From Streptomyces klenkii (GTDB taxonomy: Bacteria; Actinomycetota; Actinomycetes; Streptomycetales; Streptomycetaceae): a stretch of DNA of 64,000 nt. Location of the stretch: NCBI RefSeq assembly GCF_003626645.1, contig NZ_RBAM01000002.1:124001-188000 (forward strand). Reading direction: 5' to 3'. The stretch's first letter is position 1. Each line of letters starts with the position of its first letter. Shown piece by piece: positions 24,468-34,503 of the stretch. The notes below the pieces were generated by a model that was not told the origin of the DNA, ran no database searches, and was given only the letters and a program-made list of their open reading frames with translations. The translations under genes were made by a program, and so were the position numbers.

Positions 24468-26372
24468 ATGCCCACCCGCCACGACATTCGTAACGTCGCC
24501 ATCGTCGCCCACGTCGACCACGGCAAGACGACCATCGTCGACGCCATGCTCAAGCAGGCCGGCGCCTTCGCCGCGCACCAGCTCGAGTCCGTCGACGACC
24601 GCGTCATGGACTCGAACGACCTGGAGCGTGAGAAGGGCATCACGATCCTCGCCAAGAACACGGCGGTGAAGTACCACCCCAAGGACGGCGGCGAGCCGAT
24701 CACCATCAACATCATCGACACCCCCGGCCACGCCGACTTCGGTGGCGAGGTCGAGCGCGGCCTGTCGATGGTGGACGCGGTCGTGCTGCTGGTGGACGCC
24801 TCCGAGGGCCCGCTGCCGCAGACCCGCTTCGTGCTCCGCAAGGCGCTCCAGCAGCGGAAGCCGGTCATCCTCTGTATCAACAAGACGGACCGCCCGGACT
24901 CCCGCATCGACGAGGTCGTCAACGAGACGTACGACCTCTTCCTGGACCTGGACGCGGACGAGGACCAGATCGAGTTCCCGATCGTCTACGCCTGCGGCCG
25001 TGACGGCATCGCGTCGCTGACCAAGCCGGAGGACGGCACCGTCCCCGCGGACAGCACCAACCTGGAGCCGTTCTTCTCCACGATCCTGGAGCACGTCCCG
25101 GCCCCGGCGTACGAGGAGGACGCGCCGCTCCAGGCCCACGTCACCAACCTCGACGCCGACAACTTCCTCGGCCGCATCGCGCTGCTCCGCGTCGAGCAGG
25201 GCGAGCTGCGCAAGGGCCAGACCGTCGCGTGGATCAAGCGTGACGGCTCGATCTCCAGCGTCCGCATCACCGAGCTGATGATGACCGAGGCCCTCACCCG
25301 CAAGCCCGCCGAGGTCGCCGGCCCCGGTGACATCTGCGCGGTCGCCGGTATCCCCGACATCATGATCGGCGAGACCCTGGCCGACCCGGAGAACCCGGTC
25401 GCGCTGCCCCTGATCACGGTCGACGAGCCCGCGATCTCCATGACCATCGGCACCAACACCTCGCCGCTGGTCGGCCGCGGCGGCACGGGCAAGGGCGCGG
25501 ACGCCAAGTCCGCGGTCAAGGACCGCAAGGTCACCGCCCGCCAGGTCAAGGACCGCCTGGACCGCGAGCTGGTCGGTAACGTCTCGCTGCGCGTCCTGGA
25601 CACCGAGCGCCCCGACGCCTGGGAGGTGCAGGGCCGCGGTGAGCTGGCGCTGGCCATCCTGGTCGAGCAGATGCGCCGCGAGGGCTTCGAGATGACCATC
25701 GGCAAGCCCCAGGTCGTCACCAAGGAGGTCGACGGCAAGACCCACGAGCCCGTCGAGCGCCTCACGGTCGACGTGCCCGAGGAGCACATGGGCGCGGTCA
25801 CGCAGCTCATGGGCACCCGCAAGGGCCGCATGGACAACATGTCCAACCACGGCTCCGGCTGGGTCCGCATGGAGTTCGTCGTCCCGTCCCGCGGTCTGAT
25901 CGGCTTCCGCACGGAGTTCCTGACGAACACCCGCGGCACCGGCATCGCCCACTCCATCCACGAGGGCCACGAGCCGTGGTTCGGCGAGCTGAAGACCCGT
26001 AACAACGGCTCCCTGGTCGCCGACCGCGCCGGTGCCGTCACCGCCTTCGCGATGACGAACCTCCAGGAGCGCGGCGTGCTCTTCACCGACCCGGGCACCG
26101 AGGTGTACGAGGGCATGATCGTCGGCGAGAACTCCCGCGCCGACGACATGGACGTCAACATCACCAAGGAGAAGAAGCTCACCAACATGCGCTCCTCCTC
26201 CGCCGACTCCTTCGAGGCGATCGTCCCGCCGCGCAAGCTGTCGCTGGAGCAGTCCCTGGAGTTCTGCCGCGACGACGAGTGCGTCGAGGTCACCCCGGAG
26301 GCCGTGCGCATCCGCAAGGTCGTCCTGGACCAGAAGGAGCGCGGCCGCACCGCCTCCCGCGCCAAGCGCTAA
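24468..26372 (+). CDS. typA: Translational GTPase TypA/BipA
   Basis: A ribosome-associated GTPase of 634 residues, related to EF-G and involved in 50S assembly and stress adaptation. The G motifs are AHVDHGKTT (residues 14-22), DTPGHADF and NKTD. Domain II and the EF-G-like domains III/V follow, with the TypA-specific C-terminal segment (SNHGSGWVRMEF, RKLSLEQSLEF). ATG 24468 is used, with GGGAGAAG about 10 nt upstream and the product beginning MPTRHDIRNVAIVAHVD; the frame is open further upstream without homology. A very strong terminator follows. Confidence 0.96.
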   Translation: MPTRHDIRNVAIVAHVDHGKTTIVDAMLKQAGAFAAHQLESVDDRVMDSNDLEREKGITILAKNTAVKYHPKDGGEPITINIIDTPGHADFGGEVERGLSMVDAVVLLVDASEGPLPQTRFVLRKALQQRKPVILCINKTDRPDSRIDEVVNETYDLFLDLDADEDQIEFPIVYACGRDGIASLTKPEDGTVPADSTNLEPFFSTILEHVPAPAYEEDAPLQAHVTNLDADNFLGRIALLRVEQGELRKGQTVAWIKRDGSISSVRITELMMTEALTRKPAEVAGPGDICAVAGIPDIMIGETLADPENPVALPLITVDEPAISMTIGTNTSPLVGRGGTGKGADAKSAVKDRKVTARQVKDRLDRELVGNVSLRVLDTERPDAWEVQGRGELALAILVEQMRREGFEMTIGKPQVVTKEVDGKTHEPVERLTVDVPEEHMGAVTQLMGTRKGRMDNMSNHGSGWVRMEFVVPSRGLIGFRTEFLTNTRGTGIAHSIHEGHEPWFGELKTRNNGSLVADRAGAVTAFAMTNLQERGVLFTDPGTEVYEGMIVGENSRADDMDVNITKEKKLTNMRSSSADSFEAIVPPRKLSLEQSLEFCRDDECVEVTPEAVRIRKVVLDQKERGRTASRAKR

Positions 26373-26414
26373 GCATTAACTAGCGCCGAGCGCCCAGCGC
26401 TCCGAAGGTCTCAA

Positions 26415-26459
26415 GAGGCCCGGTTGCCCCGCAGTTTTTCTGCGGGGCAACCGGGCCTC
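26415..26459 (+). terminator. Very strong terminator of typA
   Basis: A perfect 20-bp stem (26415-26434 with 26440-26459) closes a loop of five T. The hairpin starts 43 nt after the stop codon. The T-run is in the loop and not after the stem, so it would work in either orientation mainly by stem strength. Confidence 0.8.
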
Positions 26460-26846
26460 CGGCGTATCCGGGCCCGCCCCGACGACCGGAATTAGTCAGT
26501 CCGAATTCATGCACGCCTGCCGAAGTTGTCCGAATACCGGCCGGTCAACGCCGGAAGTTGTGTTAACAGTCCGTTTCGCGGGTGTCTGTCTGTGCTGGCT
26601 TTGTCCGGTTTTCGAACTCCTGAAGGCGCTCGATGTGACCAAAGCGAGACCCTTTAAGTGTGGTTTACAAGGCGGACGTACTTAATAGTTGGGTTCATTG
26701 AGCTCGGGTCAATGGGTCACGCGCTGTGGGGAGCGCCGACTCACGAGCACACTCGAGGTGCCGGTTCCGTCTCCGCTGTCAGGGGTGTCAGCGTGGGGCC
26801 GGCGCCTCTCTCGTAGTGAAAAGTGGACTCTTGAGGAGGCATACCC
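26460..26846 (+). promoter_or_regulatory. AT-richer promoter/leader of peptide importer 1
   Basis: 387 bp with markedly lower G+C than the coding DNA. At 26654-26685 TTAAGT and ACTTAA form perfect 6-bp arms around TTTACA, a candidate operator/promoter. A long leader of about 150 nt follows before the GAGGAG ribosome site at about 26833. No gene was recognised. Confidence 0.45.
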
Positions 26847-28484
26847 ATGCGCGGTGCCAAGAGCGCCAAGTGGGTCGTGGGCGCGATAGTCGTGGCGATG
26901 GCCGCGACCGCCTGTGGCGGCGGCAGCAACGACAGCGGTAAGGGAGGCGGCGCGACCTTCCGGCTCGGCATCACCGAGCCGAAGTCGATCGACCCCATCA
27001 ACGCCCAGGAGTCTGAGGGCACGCTGGTGGCGCGTCAGCTGTTCGTGGGCCTCTACGACGTGAAGGACGACGGCACCCTCGCGCCGAAGCTGGCGGAGTC
27101 CGCCAAGCCGAACGACGCCGGTGACGAGTGGACCTTCCAGATCAAGAAGGACACCAAGTTCAGCAACGGCGAGCCGGTGAACGCCGAGGCGTTCATCCGC
27201 GGCTGGACCCGCGTCGCCACCAAGGCGTCCGCCTCCGACGTGGCGTACCACATGAACGGCATCGCCGGCTACAAGGAGCTCAACGGCGGTTCGAGCGACA
27301 AGTTCTCCGGCCTGTCCGCCGAGGGTGACTACACCCTCAAGGTCAAGCTGTCCGCTCCGGACTTCGAGTTCGACAAGAAGACTGCTCACCCGGCCTTCAG
27401 CCCGATGCCGAAGGTCGCCGGCGCCGGCGACAACAAGTCGTTCAACGACGCCCCCATCGGCAACGGCCCCTTCAAGATGTCCGGTTCGTGGGAGCACAAC
27501 AAGAAGATCACCCTCGTCCGCAACGACGACTACGGCCTGACCAAGGCCAAGCTGGACAAGGTCGAGCTGGCGATCCTCAACCCGGCCAACGGCGTGACCC
27601 TGGAGTACAAGGGCTTCGAGTCCGGCCAGTTCGACTGGGCCCGCATGCCCGTCCCGCAGATGCCGGGCGCCAAGAAGAAGTACGAGCCCCAGGGCGAGTG
27701 GGTCAAGGCCGACGTCGCCGGCATCAACTACATCTCCCCGTTCAACGAGACCAGCCCGATGAACTCGGCCGACGCCCGTAAGGCCATCTCCTACGCGATC
27801 GACCGCGCGGAGATCGCCAAGGGTGTCTTCCAGGGACTCCAGGAGCCCGCCACGGCCCTGCTCCCGCCGAACTTCAAGGAGGTCTACAAGGCCGACGTGT
27901 GCTCCTCCTGCGCCAAGCAGGACAAGGCCAAGGCCAAGGAGTACGCGGAGAAGGCCGGCCTCAAGCCGGGCGACACCCTCGACTTCGGCTACAACACGGG
28001 TGCCGGGCACGAGGAGTGGGTGCAGGCCGTCGCCAAGCAGGTCGAGGACGTGCTGGGCCTGAAGGTCAAGCTCAACGGCCTGCCGTTCAAGGAGGCCCTG
28101 GAGAAGCAGCAGGAGAAGGGCGCCAAGGGCATCTGGCGTCAGGCGTGGTCCGCGGACTACCCGACCGCCGACAACTTCTTCGCCCCCCTGCTCTCCACCA
28201 ACGGCATCAACCCGGACGCCAACGGCAAGGCGCTGGGCGACAACCGCGGCCGTTACAGCAACCCGAAGTTCGACGAGCTGCTGGTGAAGGCCCGTCAGAC
28301 CAAGGACGCCACCGAGCGCGCCAAGATCTACAACGAGGCCGAGAAGCTCGCGATCGACGAGGACCAGGCCGTCATCCCGACCTGGAAGCGCACTCAGTAC
28401 CGCCTGGTGAACACCAAGAAGTTCACCAACGTGAAGATCGACTTCTACGAGGACCCGAACCTCGCTGAGATCGGCGTCAAGTAA
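26847..28484 (+). CDS. Peptide ABC importer 1: oligopeptide-binding lipoprotein
   Basis: A 545-residue family-5 (OppA-like) solute-binding lipoprotein. The lipobox is ATA-Cys23, followed by a Gly/Ser linker. Domain landmarks are FRLGITEPKSIDPINAQESE, GDEWTFQIKKDTKFSNGEPV, IGNGPFKMSG and DARKAISYAIDRAEIA. ATG 26847 has GAGGAG upstream. It heads a five-gene operon (lipoprotein, two permeases, two ATPases) placed directly after typA, the position of the bldK oligopeptide importer in Streptomyces coelicolor. It is thus a probable BldKB counterpart, although in S. coelicolor a permease gene comes first. Confidence 0.92.
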   Translation: MRGAKSAKWVVGAIVVAMAATACGGGSNDSGKGGGATFRLGITEPKSIDPINAQESEGTLVARQLFVGLYDVKDDGTLAPKLAESAKPNDAGDEWTFQIKKDTKFSNGEPVNAEAFIRGWTRVATKASASDVAYHMNGIAGYKELNGGSSDKFSGLSAEGDYTLKVKLSAPDFEFDKKTAHPAFSPMPKVAGAGDNKSFNDAPIGNGPFKMSGSWEHNKKITLVRNDDYGLTKAKLDKVELAILNPANGVTLEYKGFESGQFDWARMPVPQMPGAKKKYEPQGEWVKADVAGINYISPFNETSPMNSADARKAISYAIDRAEIAKGVFQGLQEPATALLPPNFKEVYKADVCSSCAKQDKAKAKEYAEKAGLKPGDTLDFGYNTGAGHEEWVQAVAKQVEDVLGLKVKLNGLPFKEALEKQQEKGAKGIWRQAWSADYPTADNFFAPLLSTNGINPDANGKALGDNRGRYSNPKFDELLVKARQTKDATERAKIYNEAEKLAIDEDQAVIPTWKRTQYRLVNTKKFTNVKIDFYEDPNLAEIGVK

Positions 28485-28671
28485 CCATCACCCTCCAGCC
28501 AGTCCCGTGAAGACCGTGGAGCCCCGAGCGAGAGCTTGAGGCTCCGCGGCCTTCGCCTGCGGCACGTCCCGGCCCGCGCGGCCGGGCCGTGCGCGGCCGC
28601 CTCCCCACCTTCCCCCCGTGCCGGGAGGCGACGGCGAACGCCCCACGGCGGCAGTAAGTCAAGGAGACATC

Positions 28672-29595
28672 GTGGGCAAATATGTGATCCGGCGGATCGG
28701 GCAGATGGTGGTCGTCCTCTTCGGCGCGACGCTCATCCTCTTCGCCTGTCTGTTCGTCCTCCCGGGAGACCCGGTCGGCTCGCTCGGCGGTGACAAGGCG
28801 CGTGACCCCGCCGTCGTCGAGCAGCTGCGCGAGCGCTACGGCCTGGACAAGCCCCTTGCCGTGCAGTACGGCAACTATGTGACCAACCTGGTCAAGGGCG
28901 ACCTCGGCGAGGACTACACCCAGCGGCGCCAGGTGACGGAGGTGCTCGGCCCCAAGCTGGGCAACACCGCCCGGCTGGCCGTTGCGGCGATCATCATCGA
29001 CGTGGTGATCGGCGTCCTCGCGGGCCTGGTGGCGGCCCTGTTCAGATACTCCTTCTGGGACGTCTTGGTCACCTTGCTCACGACCTTCGCCATCGGCTTT
29101 CCCAGCTTCGTCATCGGCATGGTGCTCCAGAGCACCTTCTCCGTGAACCTCGGCTGGTTCCCGCTGATTTCGGACGGCTCGTTCAACTCGATGATCATGC
29201 CGGCGTTCACGCTGGCCATCATCGACGCGGCCCTCGTCGCGCGGCTGATGCGCGGCACCATGCTGGAGGTGCTGCGCGCGGACTACGTCAAGACGGCCAT
29301 CGCCAAGGGCCTGCCGCGCCGCACGGTGCTCCTCAAGCACGTCATGCGCAACTCGATCATCCCCGTGGTCACCTACATCGGCATCTCCTTCGGCGGCCTG
29401 CTCGGCGGCGCCCTCATCACCGAGGCGATCTTCAACTGGGACGGCATGGGCTACGCGCTGGTCACCTCGATCCAGCAGGGGAACAACCCGATCATCGTCG
29501 GCGTGGTCACCTACGGCGTCGCCGTCTTCGTCGTGCTCAACCTGCTGGTCGATCTGCTCTACGCGGTGCTCGACCCGCGGATCCGCCTCAGCTGA
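28672..29595 (+). CDS. Peptide ABC importer 1: permease (OppB type)
   Basis: A 307-residue inner-membrane permease with six helices. The N-terminal GKYVIRRIGQMVVVLFGAT is standard for OppB/DppB. The cytoplasmic ATPase-contact loop is TAIAKGLPRRTVLLKHVMRN, and the C-terminus NLLVDLLYAVLDPRIR is typical. GTG 28672 has AAGGAG 5 nt upstream; an in-frame ATG at 28618 lacks a ribosome site. The 187-bp gap from the lipoprotein gene contains an imperfect GC-rich hairpin that could lower read-through, as is common after binding-protein genes. Confidence 0.93.
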   Translation: MGKYVIRRIGQMVVVLFGATLILFACLFVLPGDPVGSLGGDKARDPAVVEQLRERYGLDKPLAVQYGNYVTNLVKGDLGEDYTQRRQVTEVLGPKLGNTARLAVAAIIIDVVIGVLAGLVAALFRYSFWDVLVTLLTTFAIGFPSFVIGMVLQSTFSVNLGWFPLISDGSFNSMIMPAFTLAIIDAALVARLMRGTMLEVLRADYVKTAIAKGLPRRTVLLKHVMRNSIIPVVTYIGISFGGLLGGALITEAIFNWDGMGYALVTSIQQGNNPIIVGVVTYGVAVFVVLNLLVDLLYAVLDPRIRLS

Positions 29596-29627
29596 CCGCC
29601 AGGTCACACCCGTTCTAGGAGTCACCC

Positions 29628-30560
29628 ATGACTGAGCTCGCCAAGAGCGCCAAGGGGCCGGACGCCGCGACCGCAACGACCGCCGCCGCCGCGAACAACA
29701 CCGCCGAGCCCGCACCGGCCCGCATCACCCAGTGGGGCGAGATCCGCCACCGCTTCATGGCCAACAAGCTCGCCGTGGTCGGCCTCGTGCTGGTCACCCT
29801 GCTCTTCATCGTCGCCGCCGCGGCACCCCTGATCGCGACCCACGACCCGTACGCGCAGAACCTGGCCAACACGCTCCAGGAGCCCAGCGGCGACCACTGG
29901 TTCGGCACCGACGCCCTGGGCCGCGACCAGTTCTCCCGCATCATCTACGGCAGCCGCATCGCCGTGATCGTCGGTCTGGCCTCGATCTTCCTGGCCTGTG
30001 TGATCGGCTGCATCCTCGGCGCCCTGTCCGGCTACTTCGGCAAGGCCGTCGACAGCGTCATCATGCGCATCGCCGACATCTTCTTCGCCTTCCCGCTGCT
30101 CATCGGCGCGATCGTGATCATCCTGGTGATGGGCCGCGGCGTGCTGCCCGTCATCGTCTCGCTGGCCGTCTTCAGCTGGGCCACGGTCGCCCGCCTGCTG
30201 CGCTCCAGCATCCTGTCCGTCCGCGAGATGGACTACGTCACCGCGGCGAAGGCGCTGGGCGCGAGCACCACCCGCATCATCACGCGGCACATCATGCCCA
30301 ACTCCATCGCGGCCGTGATGTCGTACGTGTCCTTCAGCGTCGGCACCGCCGTCGTGGCCGAGGCCTCGCTGTCCTTCCTCGGCATCGGCGTGAGCCCCGA
30401 GGTGCCGGAGTGGGGCAACATGATCTCCGCCGGTAAGGACTCCCTCGGCGTCAGTGACTTCCTGTGGGTGTACCCCAGCTCCGCGATCGTGCTGACGGTG
30501 CTCGGATTTGTCTTTGTCGGTGACGGGCTGCGCGATGCCCTCGACCCGAAGCTGCGTTGA
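29628..30560 (+). CDS. Peptide ABC importer 1: permease (OppC type)
   Basis: A 310-residue second permease. A polar head of about 35 residues (Ala/Thr-rich) precedes the OppC_N helix (FMANKLAVVGLVLVTLLFIV). The extracytoplasmic segment HWFGTDALGRDQFSRIIYGS, the contact loop AAKALGASTTRIITRHIMPN and the end LRDALDPKLR are diagnostic of OppC/DppC. It pairs with the preceding OppB-type subunit to form the channel. Spacing is 32 bp from the previous gene and 13 bp to the next. Confidence 0.93.
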   Translation: MTELAKSAKGPDAATATTAAAANNTAEPAPARITQWGEIRHRFMANKLAVVGLVLVTLLFIVAAAAPLIATHDPYAQNLANTLQEPSGDHWFGTDALGRDQFSRIIYGSRIAVIVGLASIFLACVIGCILGALSGYFGKAVDSVIMRIADIFFAFPLLIGAIVIILVMGRGVLPVIVSLAVFSWATVARLLRSSILSVREMDYVTAAKALGASTTRIITRHIMPNSIAAVMSYVSFSVGTAVVAEASLSFLGIGVSPEVPEWGNMISAGKDSLGVSDFLWVYPSSAIVLTVLGFVFVGDGLRDALDPKLR

Positions 30561-30573
30561 GGAGAACGTCCCG

Positions 30574-31635
30574 ATGACCACGACCGAAAAGACCGAAGGG
30601 GCGGCCGGCTCCGCGCCGCAGGACGCGAAGAAGTCCGGACCCCTGCTCGAAGTGCGCGACCTGCACGTCGAGTTCAAGACCCGCGACGGCGTCGCCAAGG
30701 CCGTCAACGGTGTGAGCTACAGCGTCGACGCCGGCGAGACCCTCGCCGTGCTCGGCGAGTCGGGCTCCGGCAAGTCCGTCACCGCCCAGGCCATCATGGG
30801 CATCCTGGACTCGCCCCCCGGCCGGGTGGCCGGCGGTGAGATCCTCTTCCACGGCCAGGACATCCTGAAGCTGCCGGAGAGCGAGCGGCGCAAGCTGCGC
30901 GGCCCGAAGATGGCGATGATCTTCCAGGACGCGCTCTCCGCCCTCAACCCCGTCTTCTCCGTCGGCAACCAGCTCGGCGAGATGTTCCGGGTGCACCAGG
31001 GCCTGTCGAAGAAGGACGCCAAGGCCAAGGCGATCGAGCTGATGGACCGGGTGCGCATCCCGGCCGCCAAGCAGCGCGTGGGCGACTACCCGCACCAGTT
31101 CTCCGGCGGCATGCGCCAGCGCATCATGATCGCCATGGCGATGGCCCTGGAGCCGGACCTGATCATCGCCGACGAGCCGACCACGGCCCTCGACGTGACC
31201 GTCCAGGCCCAGGTCATGGACCTGCTCGCGGAGCTCCAGCGCGAGTACAACATGGGCCTGATCCTCATCACGCACGACCTGGGCGTCGTCGCGGACGTCG
31301 CCGACAAGATCGCCGTGATGTACGCGGGCCGGATCGTGGAGACCGCGCCCGTGCACGAGCTCTACAAGCGCCCCGCCCACCCGTACACCCGCGGCCTGCT
31401 GGACTCGATCCCGCGCCTGGACCACAAGGGCCAGGAGCTGTACGCGATCAAGGGCCTGCCGCCCAACCTCCTGCGGATCCCCACCGGCTGTGCCTTCAAC
31501 CCGCGCTGCCCCAAGGCGCAGGACGTCTGCCGGGCGGACATCCCGGCCTTGCACCAGGTGACGGAGCAGGACGGCACCGAGCTCGACGGCCGCGGCAGCG
31601 CGTGCCACTTCTGGAAGGAAACGATCCATGGCTGA
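30574..31635 (+). CDS. Peptide ABC importer 1: ATPase (OppD type)
   Basis: A 353-residue ATP-binding subunit. Walker [10 protein letters not shown]-loop [10 protein letters not shown], signature [14 protein letters not shown], Walker [14 protein letters not shown] and H-loop ITHDLG are intact. The C-terminal oligopeptide/dipeptide extension has the cluster-like cysteines of the family ([14 protein letters not shown], then CHFW). ATG 30574 follows GAGGAG. The gene overlaps the next one by 8 bp. The protein is very similar to the equivalent in importer 2. Confidence 0.94.
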   Translation: MTTTEKTEGAAGSAPQDAKKSGPLLEVRDLHVEFKTRDGVAKAVNGVSYSVDAGETLAVLGESGSGKSVTAQAIMGILDSPPGRVAGGEILFHGQDILKLPESERRKLRGPKMAMIFQDALSALNPVFSVGNQLGEMFRVHQGLSKKDAKAKAIELMDRVRIPAAKQRVGDYPHQFSGGMRQRIMIAMAMALEPDLIIADEPTTALDVTVQAQVMDLLAELQREYNMGLILITHDLGVVADVADKIAVMYAGRIVETAPVHELYKRPAHPYTRGLLDSIPRLDHKGQELYAIKGLPPNLLRIPTGCAFNPRCPKAQDVCRADIPALHQVTEQDGTELDGRGSACHFWKETIHG

Positions 31636-32701
31636 CATGACCAAGCAGGCCGGCAAGGCCGGGGCGGCCGGTCAGCGGGAGCCGATCCTCCAGGTGCGCA
31701 ACCTCGTCAAGCACTTCCCGCTGACGCAGGGCCTGATCCTGAAGAAGCAGGTCGGCGCCGTCAAGGCCGTGGACGGGATCTCCTTCGACCTCTACCAGGG
31801 CGAGACGCTGGGCATCGTCGGCGAGTCCGGCTGCGGCAAGTCCACGGTCGCCAAGCTGCTGATGACCCTGGAGACGGCCACCTCCGGCGAGGTCTTCTAC
31901 AAGGGCCAGGACATCACCAAGCTGTCCGGGCGCGCGCTGAAGGCGGTCCGCCGCAACATCCAGATGGTGTTCCAGGACCCGTACACCTCGCTGAACCCGC
32001 GGATGACGGTCGGCGACATCATCGGCGAGCCCTTCGAGATCCACCCCGAGGTGGCGCCCAAGGGCGACCGGCGCAAGCGCGTCCAGGAGCTGCTGGACGT
32101 CGTCGGCCTCAACCCGGAGTACGTCAACCGCTACCCGCACCAGTTCTCCGGCGGTCAGCGCCAGCGCATCGGCATCGCCCGCGGCCTGGCGCTCAACCCC
32201 GAGATCATCATCTGCGACGAGCCGGTCTCGGCGCTGGACGTCTCGGTGCAGGCGCAGGTCATCAACCTGATGGAGCGGCTCCAGGACGAGTTCAACCTCT
32301 CCTACGTCTTCATCGCGCACGACCTGTCCATCGTCCGGCACATCTCCGACCGCGTCGGCGTGATGTACCTGGGCAAGATGGCGGAGATCGGCACGGACGC
32401 CCAGATCTACGAGCACCCGACGCACCCCTACACCCAGGCGCTGCTGTCGGCCGTCCCGGTGCCGGACCCGGAGGCCCGCGAGGGCCGCGAGCGCATCATC
32501 CTCACCGGTGACGTGCCCTCCCCGGCCAACCCGCCGTCCGGCTGCCGCTTCCGCACCCGCTGCTGGAAGGCGGAGGACAAGTGCGCCGAGGAGGTGCCGC
32601 TGCTGGCCGTGCCCAAGGTCTTCGAGGGCAAGGACACCCCGGCGGCGCACGAGTCGGCGTGCCACTTCGCCGAGGTGAAGCAGGTGGTCGGCGCCGCGTA
32701 G
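31628..32701 (+). CDS. Peptide ABC importer 1: ATPase (OppF type)
   Basis: A 357-residue second ATPase. After a short polar head, the fold contains Walker [30 protein letters not shown], signature [16 protein letters not shown], Walker [14 protein letters not shown] and the [14 protein letters not shown]-loop region. The C-terminal extension has [14 protein letters not shown]. It forms a heterodimer with the OppD-type subunit. ATG 31628 overlaps the end of the previous gene, so translation is coupled. Confidence 0.94.
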   Translation: MADMTKQAGKAGAAGQREPILQVRNLVKHFPLTQGLILKKQVGAVKAVDGISFDLYQGETLGIVGESGCGKSTVAKLLMTLETATSGEVFYKGQDITKLSGRALKAVRRNIQMVFQDPYTSLNPRMTVGDIIGEPFEIHPEVAPKGDRRKRVQELLDVVGLNPEYVNRYPHQFSGGQRQRIGIARGLALNPEIIICDEPVSALDVSVQAQVINLMERLQDEFNLSYVFIAHDLSIVRHISDRVGVMYLGKMAEIGTDAQIYEHPTHPYTQALLSAVPVPDPEAREGRERIILTGDVPSPANPPSGCRFRTRCWKAEDKCAEEVPLLAVPKVFEGKDTPAAHESACHFAEVKQVVGAA

Positions 32702-32740
32702 GCGGCACCGCCGGAGCCGGTGCTCCGCGCTCGGACGGAT

Positions 32741-32773
32741 GGGCTCCCCCGGTCAGGCCGGGGGAGCCCTTTC
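32741..32773 (+). terminator. Terminator of peptide importer 1 operon
   Basis: Perfect 12-bp stem (32741-32752 with 32758-32769), 5-nt loop and TTT tail, 40 nt after the last stop codon. Confidence 0.8.
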
Positions 32774-32873
32774 GTGTGGTTCGGGCGGGGAAGGGGCCGC
32801 GGAGGCGCCGCGCGCCACCATATCGGGTGTTATCTGGGCCTAAGCGACACTTGGGACCCGGAGGAGGCACTCG

Positions 32874-34496
32874 ATGCGTGGAGCCACGCGCGCCAGGTGG
32901 GCCGTCTGCGCCCTGTCCGCGGTGCTCGCCGCGGCCACGGCCGGGTGCGGCGGGGGCGGCAGCGGCGGCTCCGGTGTCGTCCGCGCCTCCTGGGGCGACC
33001 CGCAGAACCAGCTGGAGCCCGCCAACACCAACGAGGTCCAGGGCGGCAAGGTGCTCGCGATGATCTTCCGCGGGCTCAAGCGCTACGACCCCCGCAGCGG
33101 CGCCGCCGAGAACATGCTGGCCGACAAGATCGAGACCTCCGACCAGCAGAACTTCACCGTCACCCTCAAGGACGGCTGGACCTTCTCCAACGGCGAGAAG
33201 GTCACCTCCAAGTCCTTCGTGGACGCCTGGAACTACGCGGCCCTCGTCGACAACAAGCAGAAGAACGCCTCCTTCTTCGAATACGTCGACGGCTACGACA
33301 AGGTCCACCCGTCCGGCGGGCGCGCCACCGCCAAGACCCTCTCCGGGCTCGCCGTCAAGGACGACAAGACCTTCACGGTCAGGCTGCGCACCAAGTTCTC
33401 CACCTGGCCCGACACCCTCGGCTACGCCGCCTACGCCCCGCTGCCCCGCGCCTTCTTCGACGACCACGTGAACTGGCTGAAGAAACCGGTGGGCAACGGC
33501 CCGTACACCATCGACTCGTACGCCAAGGGCTCGGCGATGAAGCTCACCCGCTGGGACGGCTACCCCGGCGACGACAAGGCCCGCAACACCGGCGTCGAGC
33601 TGCGGGTCTACACCGACAACAACACCGCGTACACCGACCTCCAGGCCGGCAACCTCGACCTCGTCGACGACATCCCGAGCGCCCAGCTCAAGAACGTCAA
33701 GGCCGACCTCGGCGACCGCTACATCAACCAGCCGGCCGGCATCATCCAGACCCTCGTCTTCCCCATGTACGACCCGAACTGGTCCAAGAACGGCATGGAG
33801 AAGGTCCGCCGGGGCCTGTCCATGGCCATCAACCGCGAGCAGATCACCGACCAGATCTACCAGAAGACCCGCACCCCGGCCACGGACTGGACCTCACCGG
33901 CCCTCGGCGACCAGGGCGGCTACAAGGCCGGCCTGTGCGGCGACGCCTGCACGTTCGACTCCGCCGCCGCCAAGAAGCTCATCCAGGACGGCGGCGGCCT
34001 GCCCGGCGGCCGGATCACCCTCACCTCGAACGTCGACACCGGCTCCCACCGGGTGTGGATGGACGCCGTCTGCAACAGCATCAACACCGCCCTCGGCAAC
34101 GACAAGGCCTGCATCGTCAACCCCGTCGGCACCTTCGCGGACTTCCGCAACCAGATCACCGAGCAGCGCCTGAGCAACCCCTTCCGCTCCGGCTGGCAGA
34201 TGGACTACCCGCTGATCCAGAACTTCCTCCAGCCGCTCTACTACACGAACGCCTCGTCCAACTACGGCAAGTTCAGCGACCCGCAGTTCGACAAGCTGGT
34301 CGACGAGGCCAACGCCGACGGCTCCCAGAGCGCCGCCAACGCCAAGTTCCACGACGCGGAGCGGATCCTCGCCCGGGAGATGCCCGCCATCCCGCTCTGG
34401 TACCAGAACGGCAGCGCCGGCTACTCCGAACGGGTCTCCGACGTCACGCTCAACCCCTTCAGCGTGCCCGTCTACGAGCAGATCAAGGTCGGCTGA
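32874..34496 (+). CDS. Peptide ABC importer 2: peptide-binding lipoprotein
   Basis: A 540-residue OppA-like lipoprotein with lipobox ATAG-Cys25. Family features include VRASWGDPQNQLEPANTNEV, VTLKDGWTFSNGEKVTSKSF, VGNGPYTIDSYA, RRGLSMAINREQI and a cysteine pair in GLCGDACTF. The first nine residues (MRGATRARW) echo importer 1 (MRGAKSAKW), but the binding domains have diverged, implying a different peptide set. ATG 32874 has GGAGGA upstream. It is the first gene of the second five-gene operon and corresponds in position to the peptide importer next to bldK in S. coelicolor. Confidence 0.92.
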   Translation: MRGATRARWAVCALSAVLAAATAGCGGGGSGGSGVVRASWGDPQNQLEPANTNEVQGGKVLAMIFRGLKRYDPRSGAAENMLADKIETSDQQNFTVTLKDGWTFSNGEKVTSKSFVDAWNYAALVDNKQKNASFFEYVDGYDKVHPSGGRATAKTLSGLAVKDDKTFTVRLRTKFSTWPDTLGYAAYAPLPRAFFDDHVNWLKKPVGNGPYTIDSYAKGSAMKLTRWDGYPGDDKARNTGVELRVYTDNNTAYTDLQAGNLDLVDDIPSAQLKNVKADLGDRYINQPAGIIQTLVFPMYDPNWSKNGMEKVRRGLSMAINREQITDQIYQKTRTPATDWTSPALGDQGGYKAGLCGDACTFDSAAAKKLIQDGGGLPGGRITLTSNVDTGSHRVWMDAVCNSINTALGNDKACIVNPVGTFADFRNQITEQRLSNPFRSGWQMDYPLIQNFLQPLYYTNASSNYGKFSDPQFDKLVDEANADGSQSAANAKFHDAERILAREMPAIPLWYQNGSAGYSERVSDVTLNPFSVPVYEQIKVG

Positions 34497-34503
34497 CGCG
34501 TCC

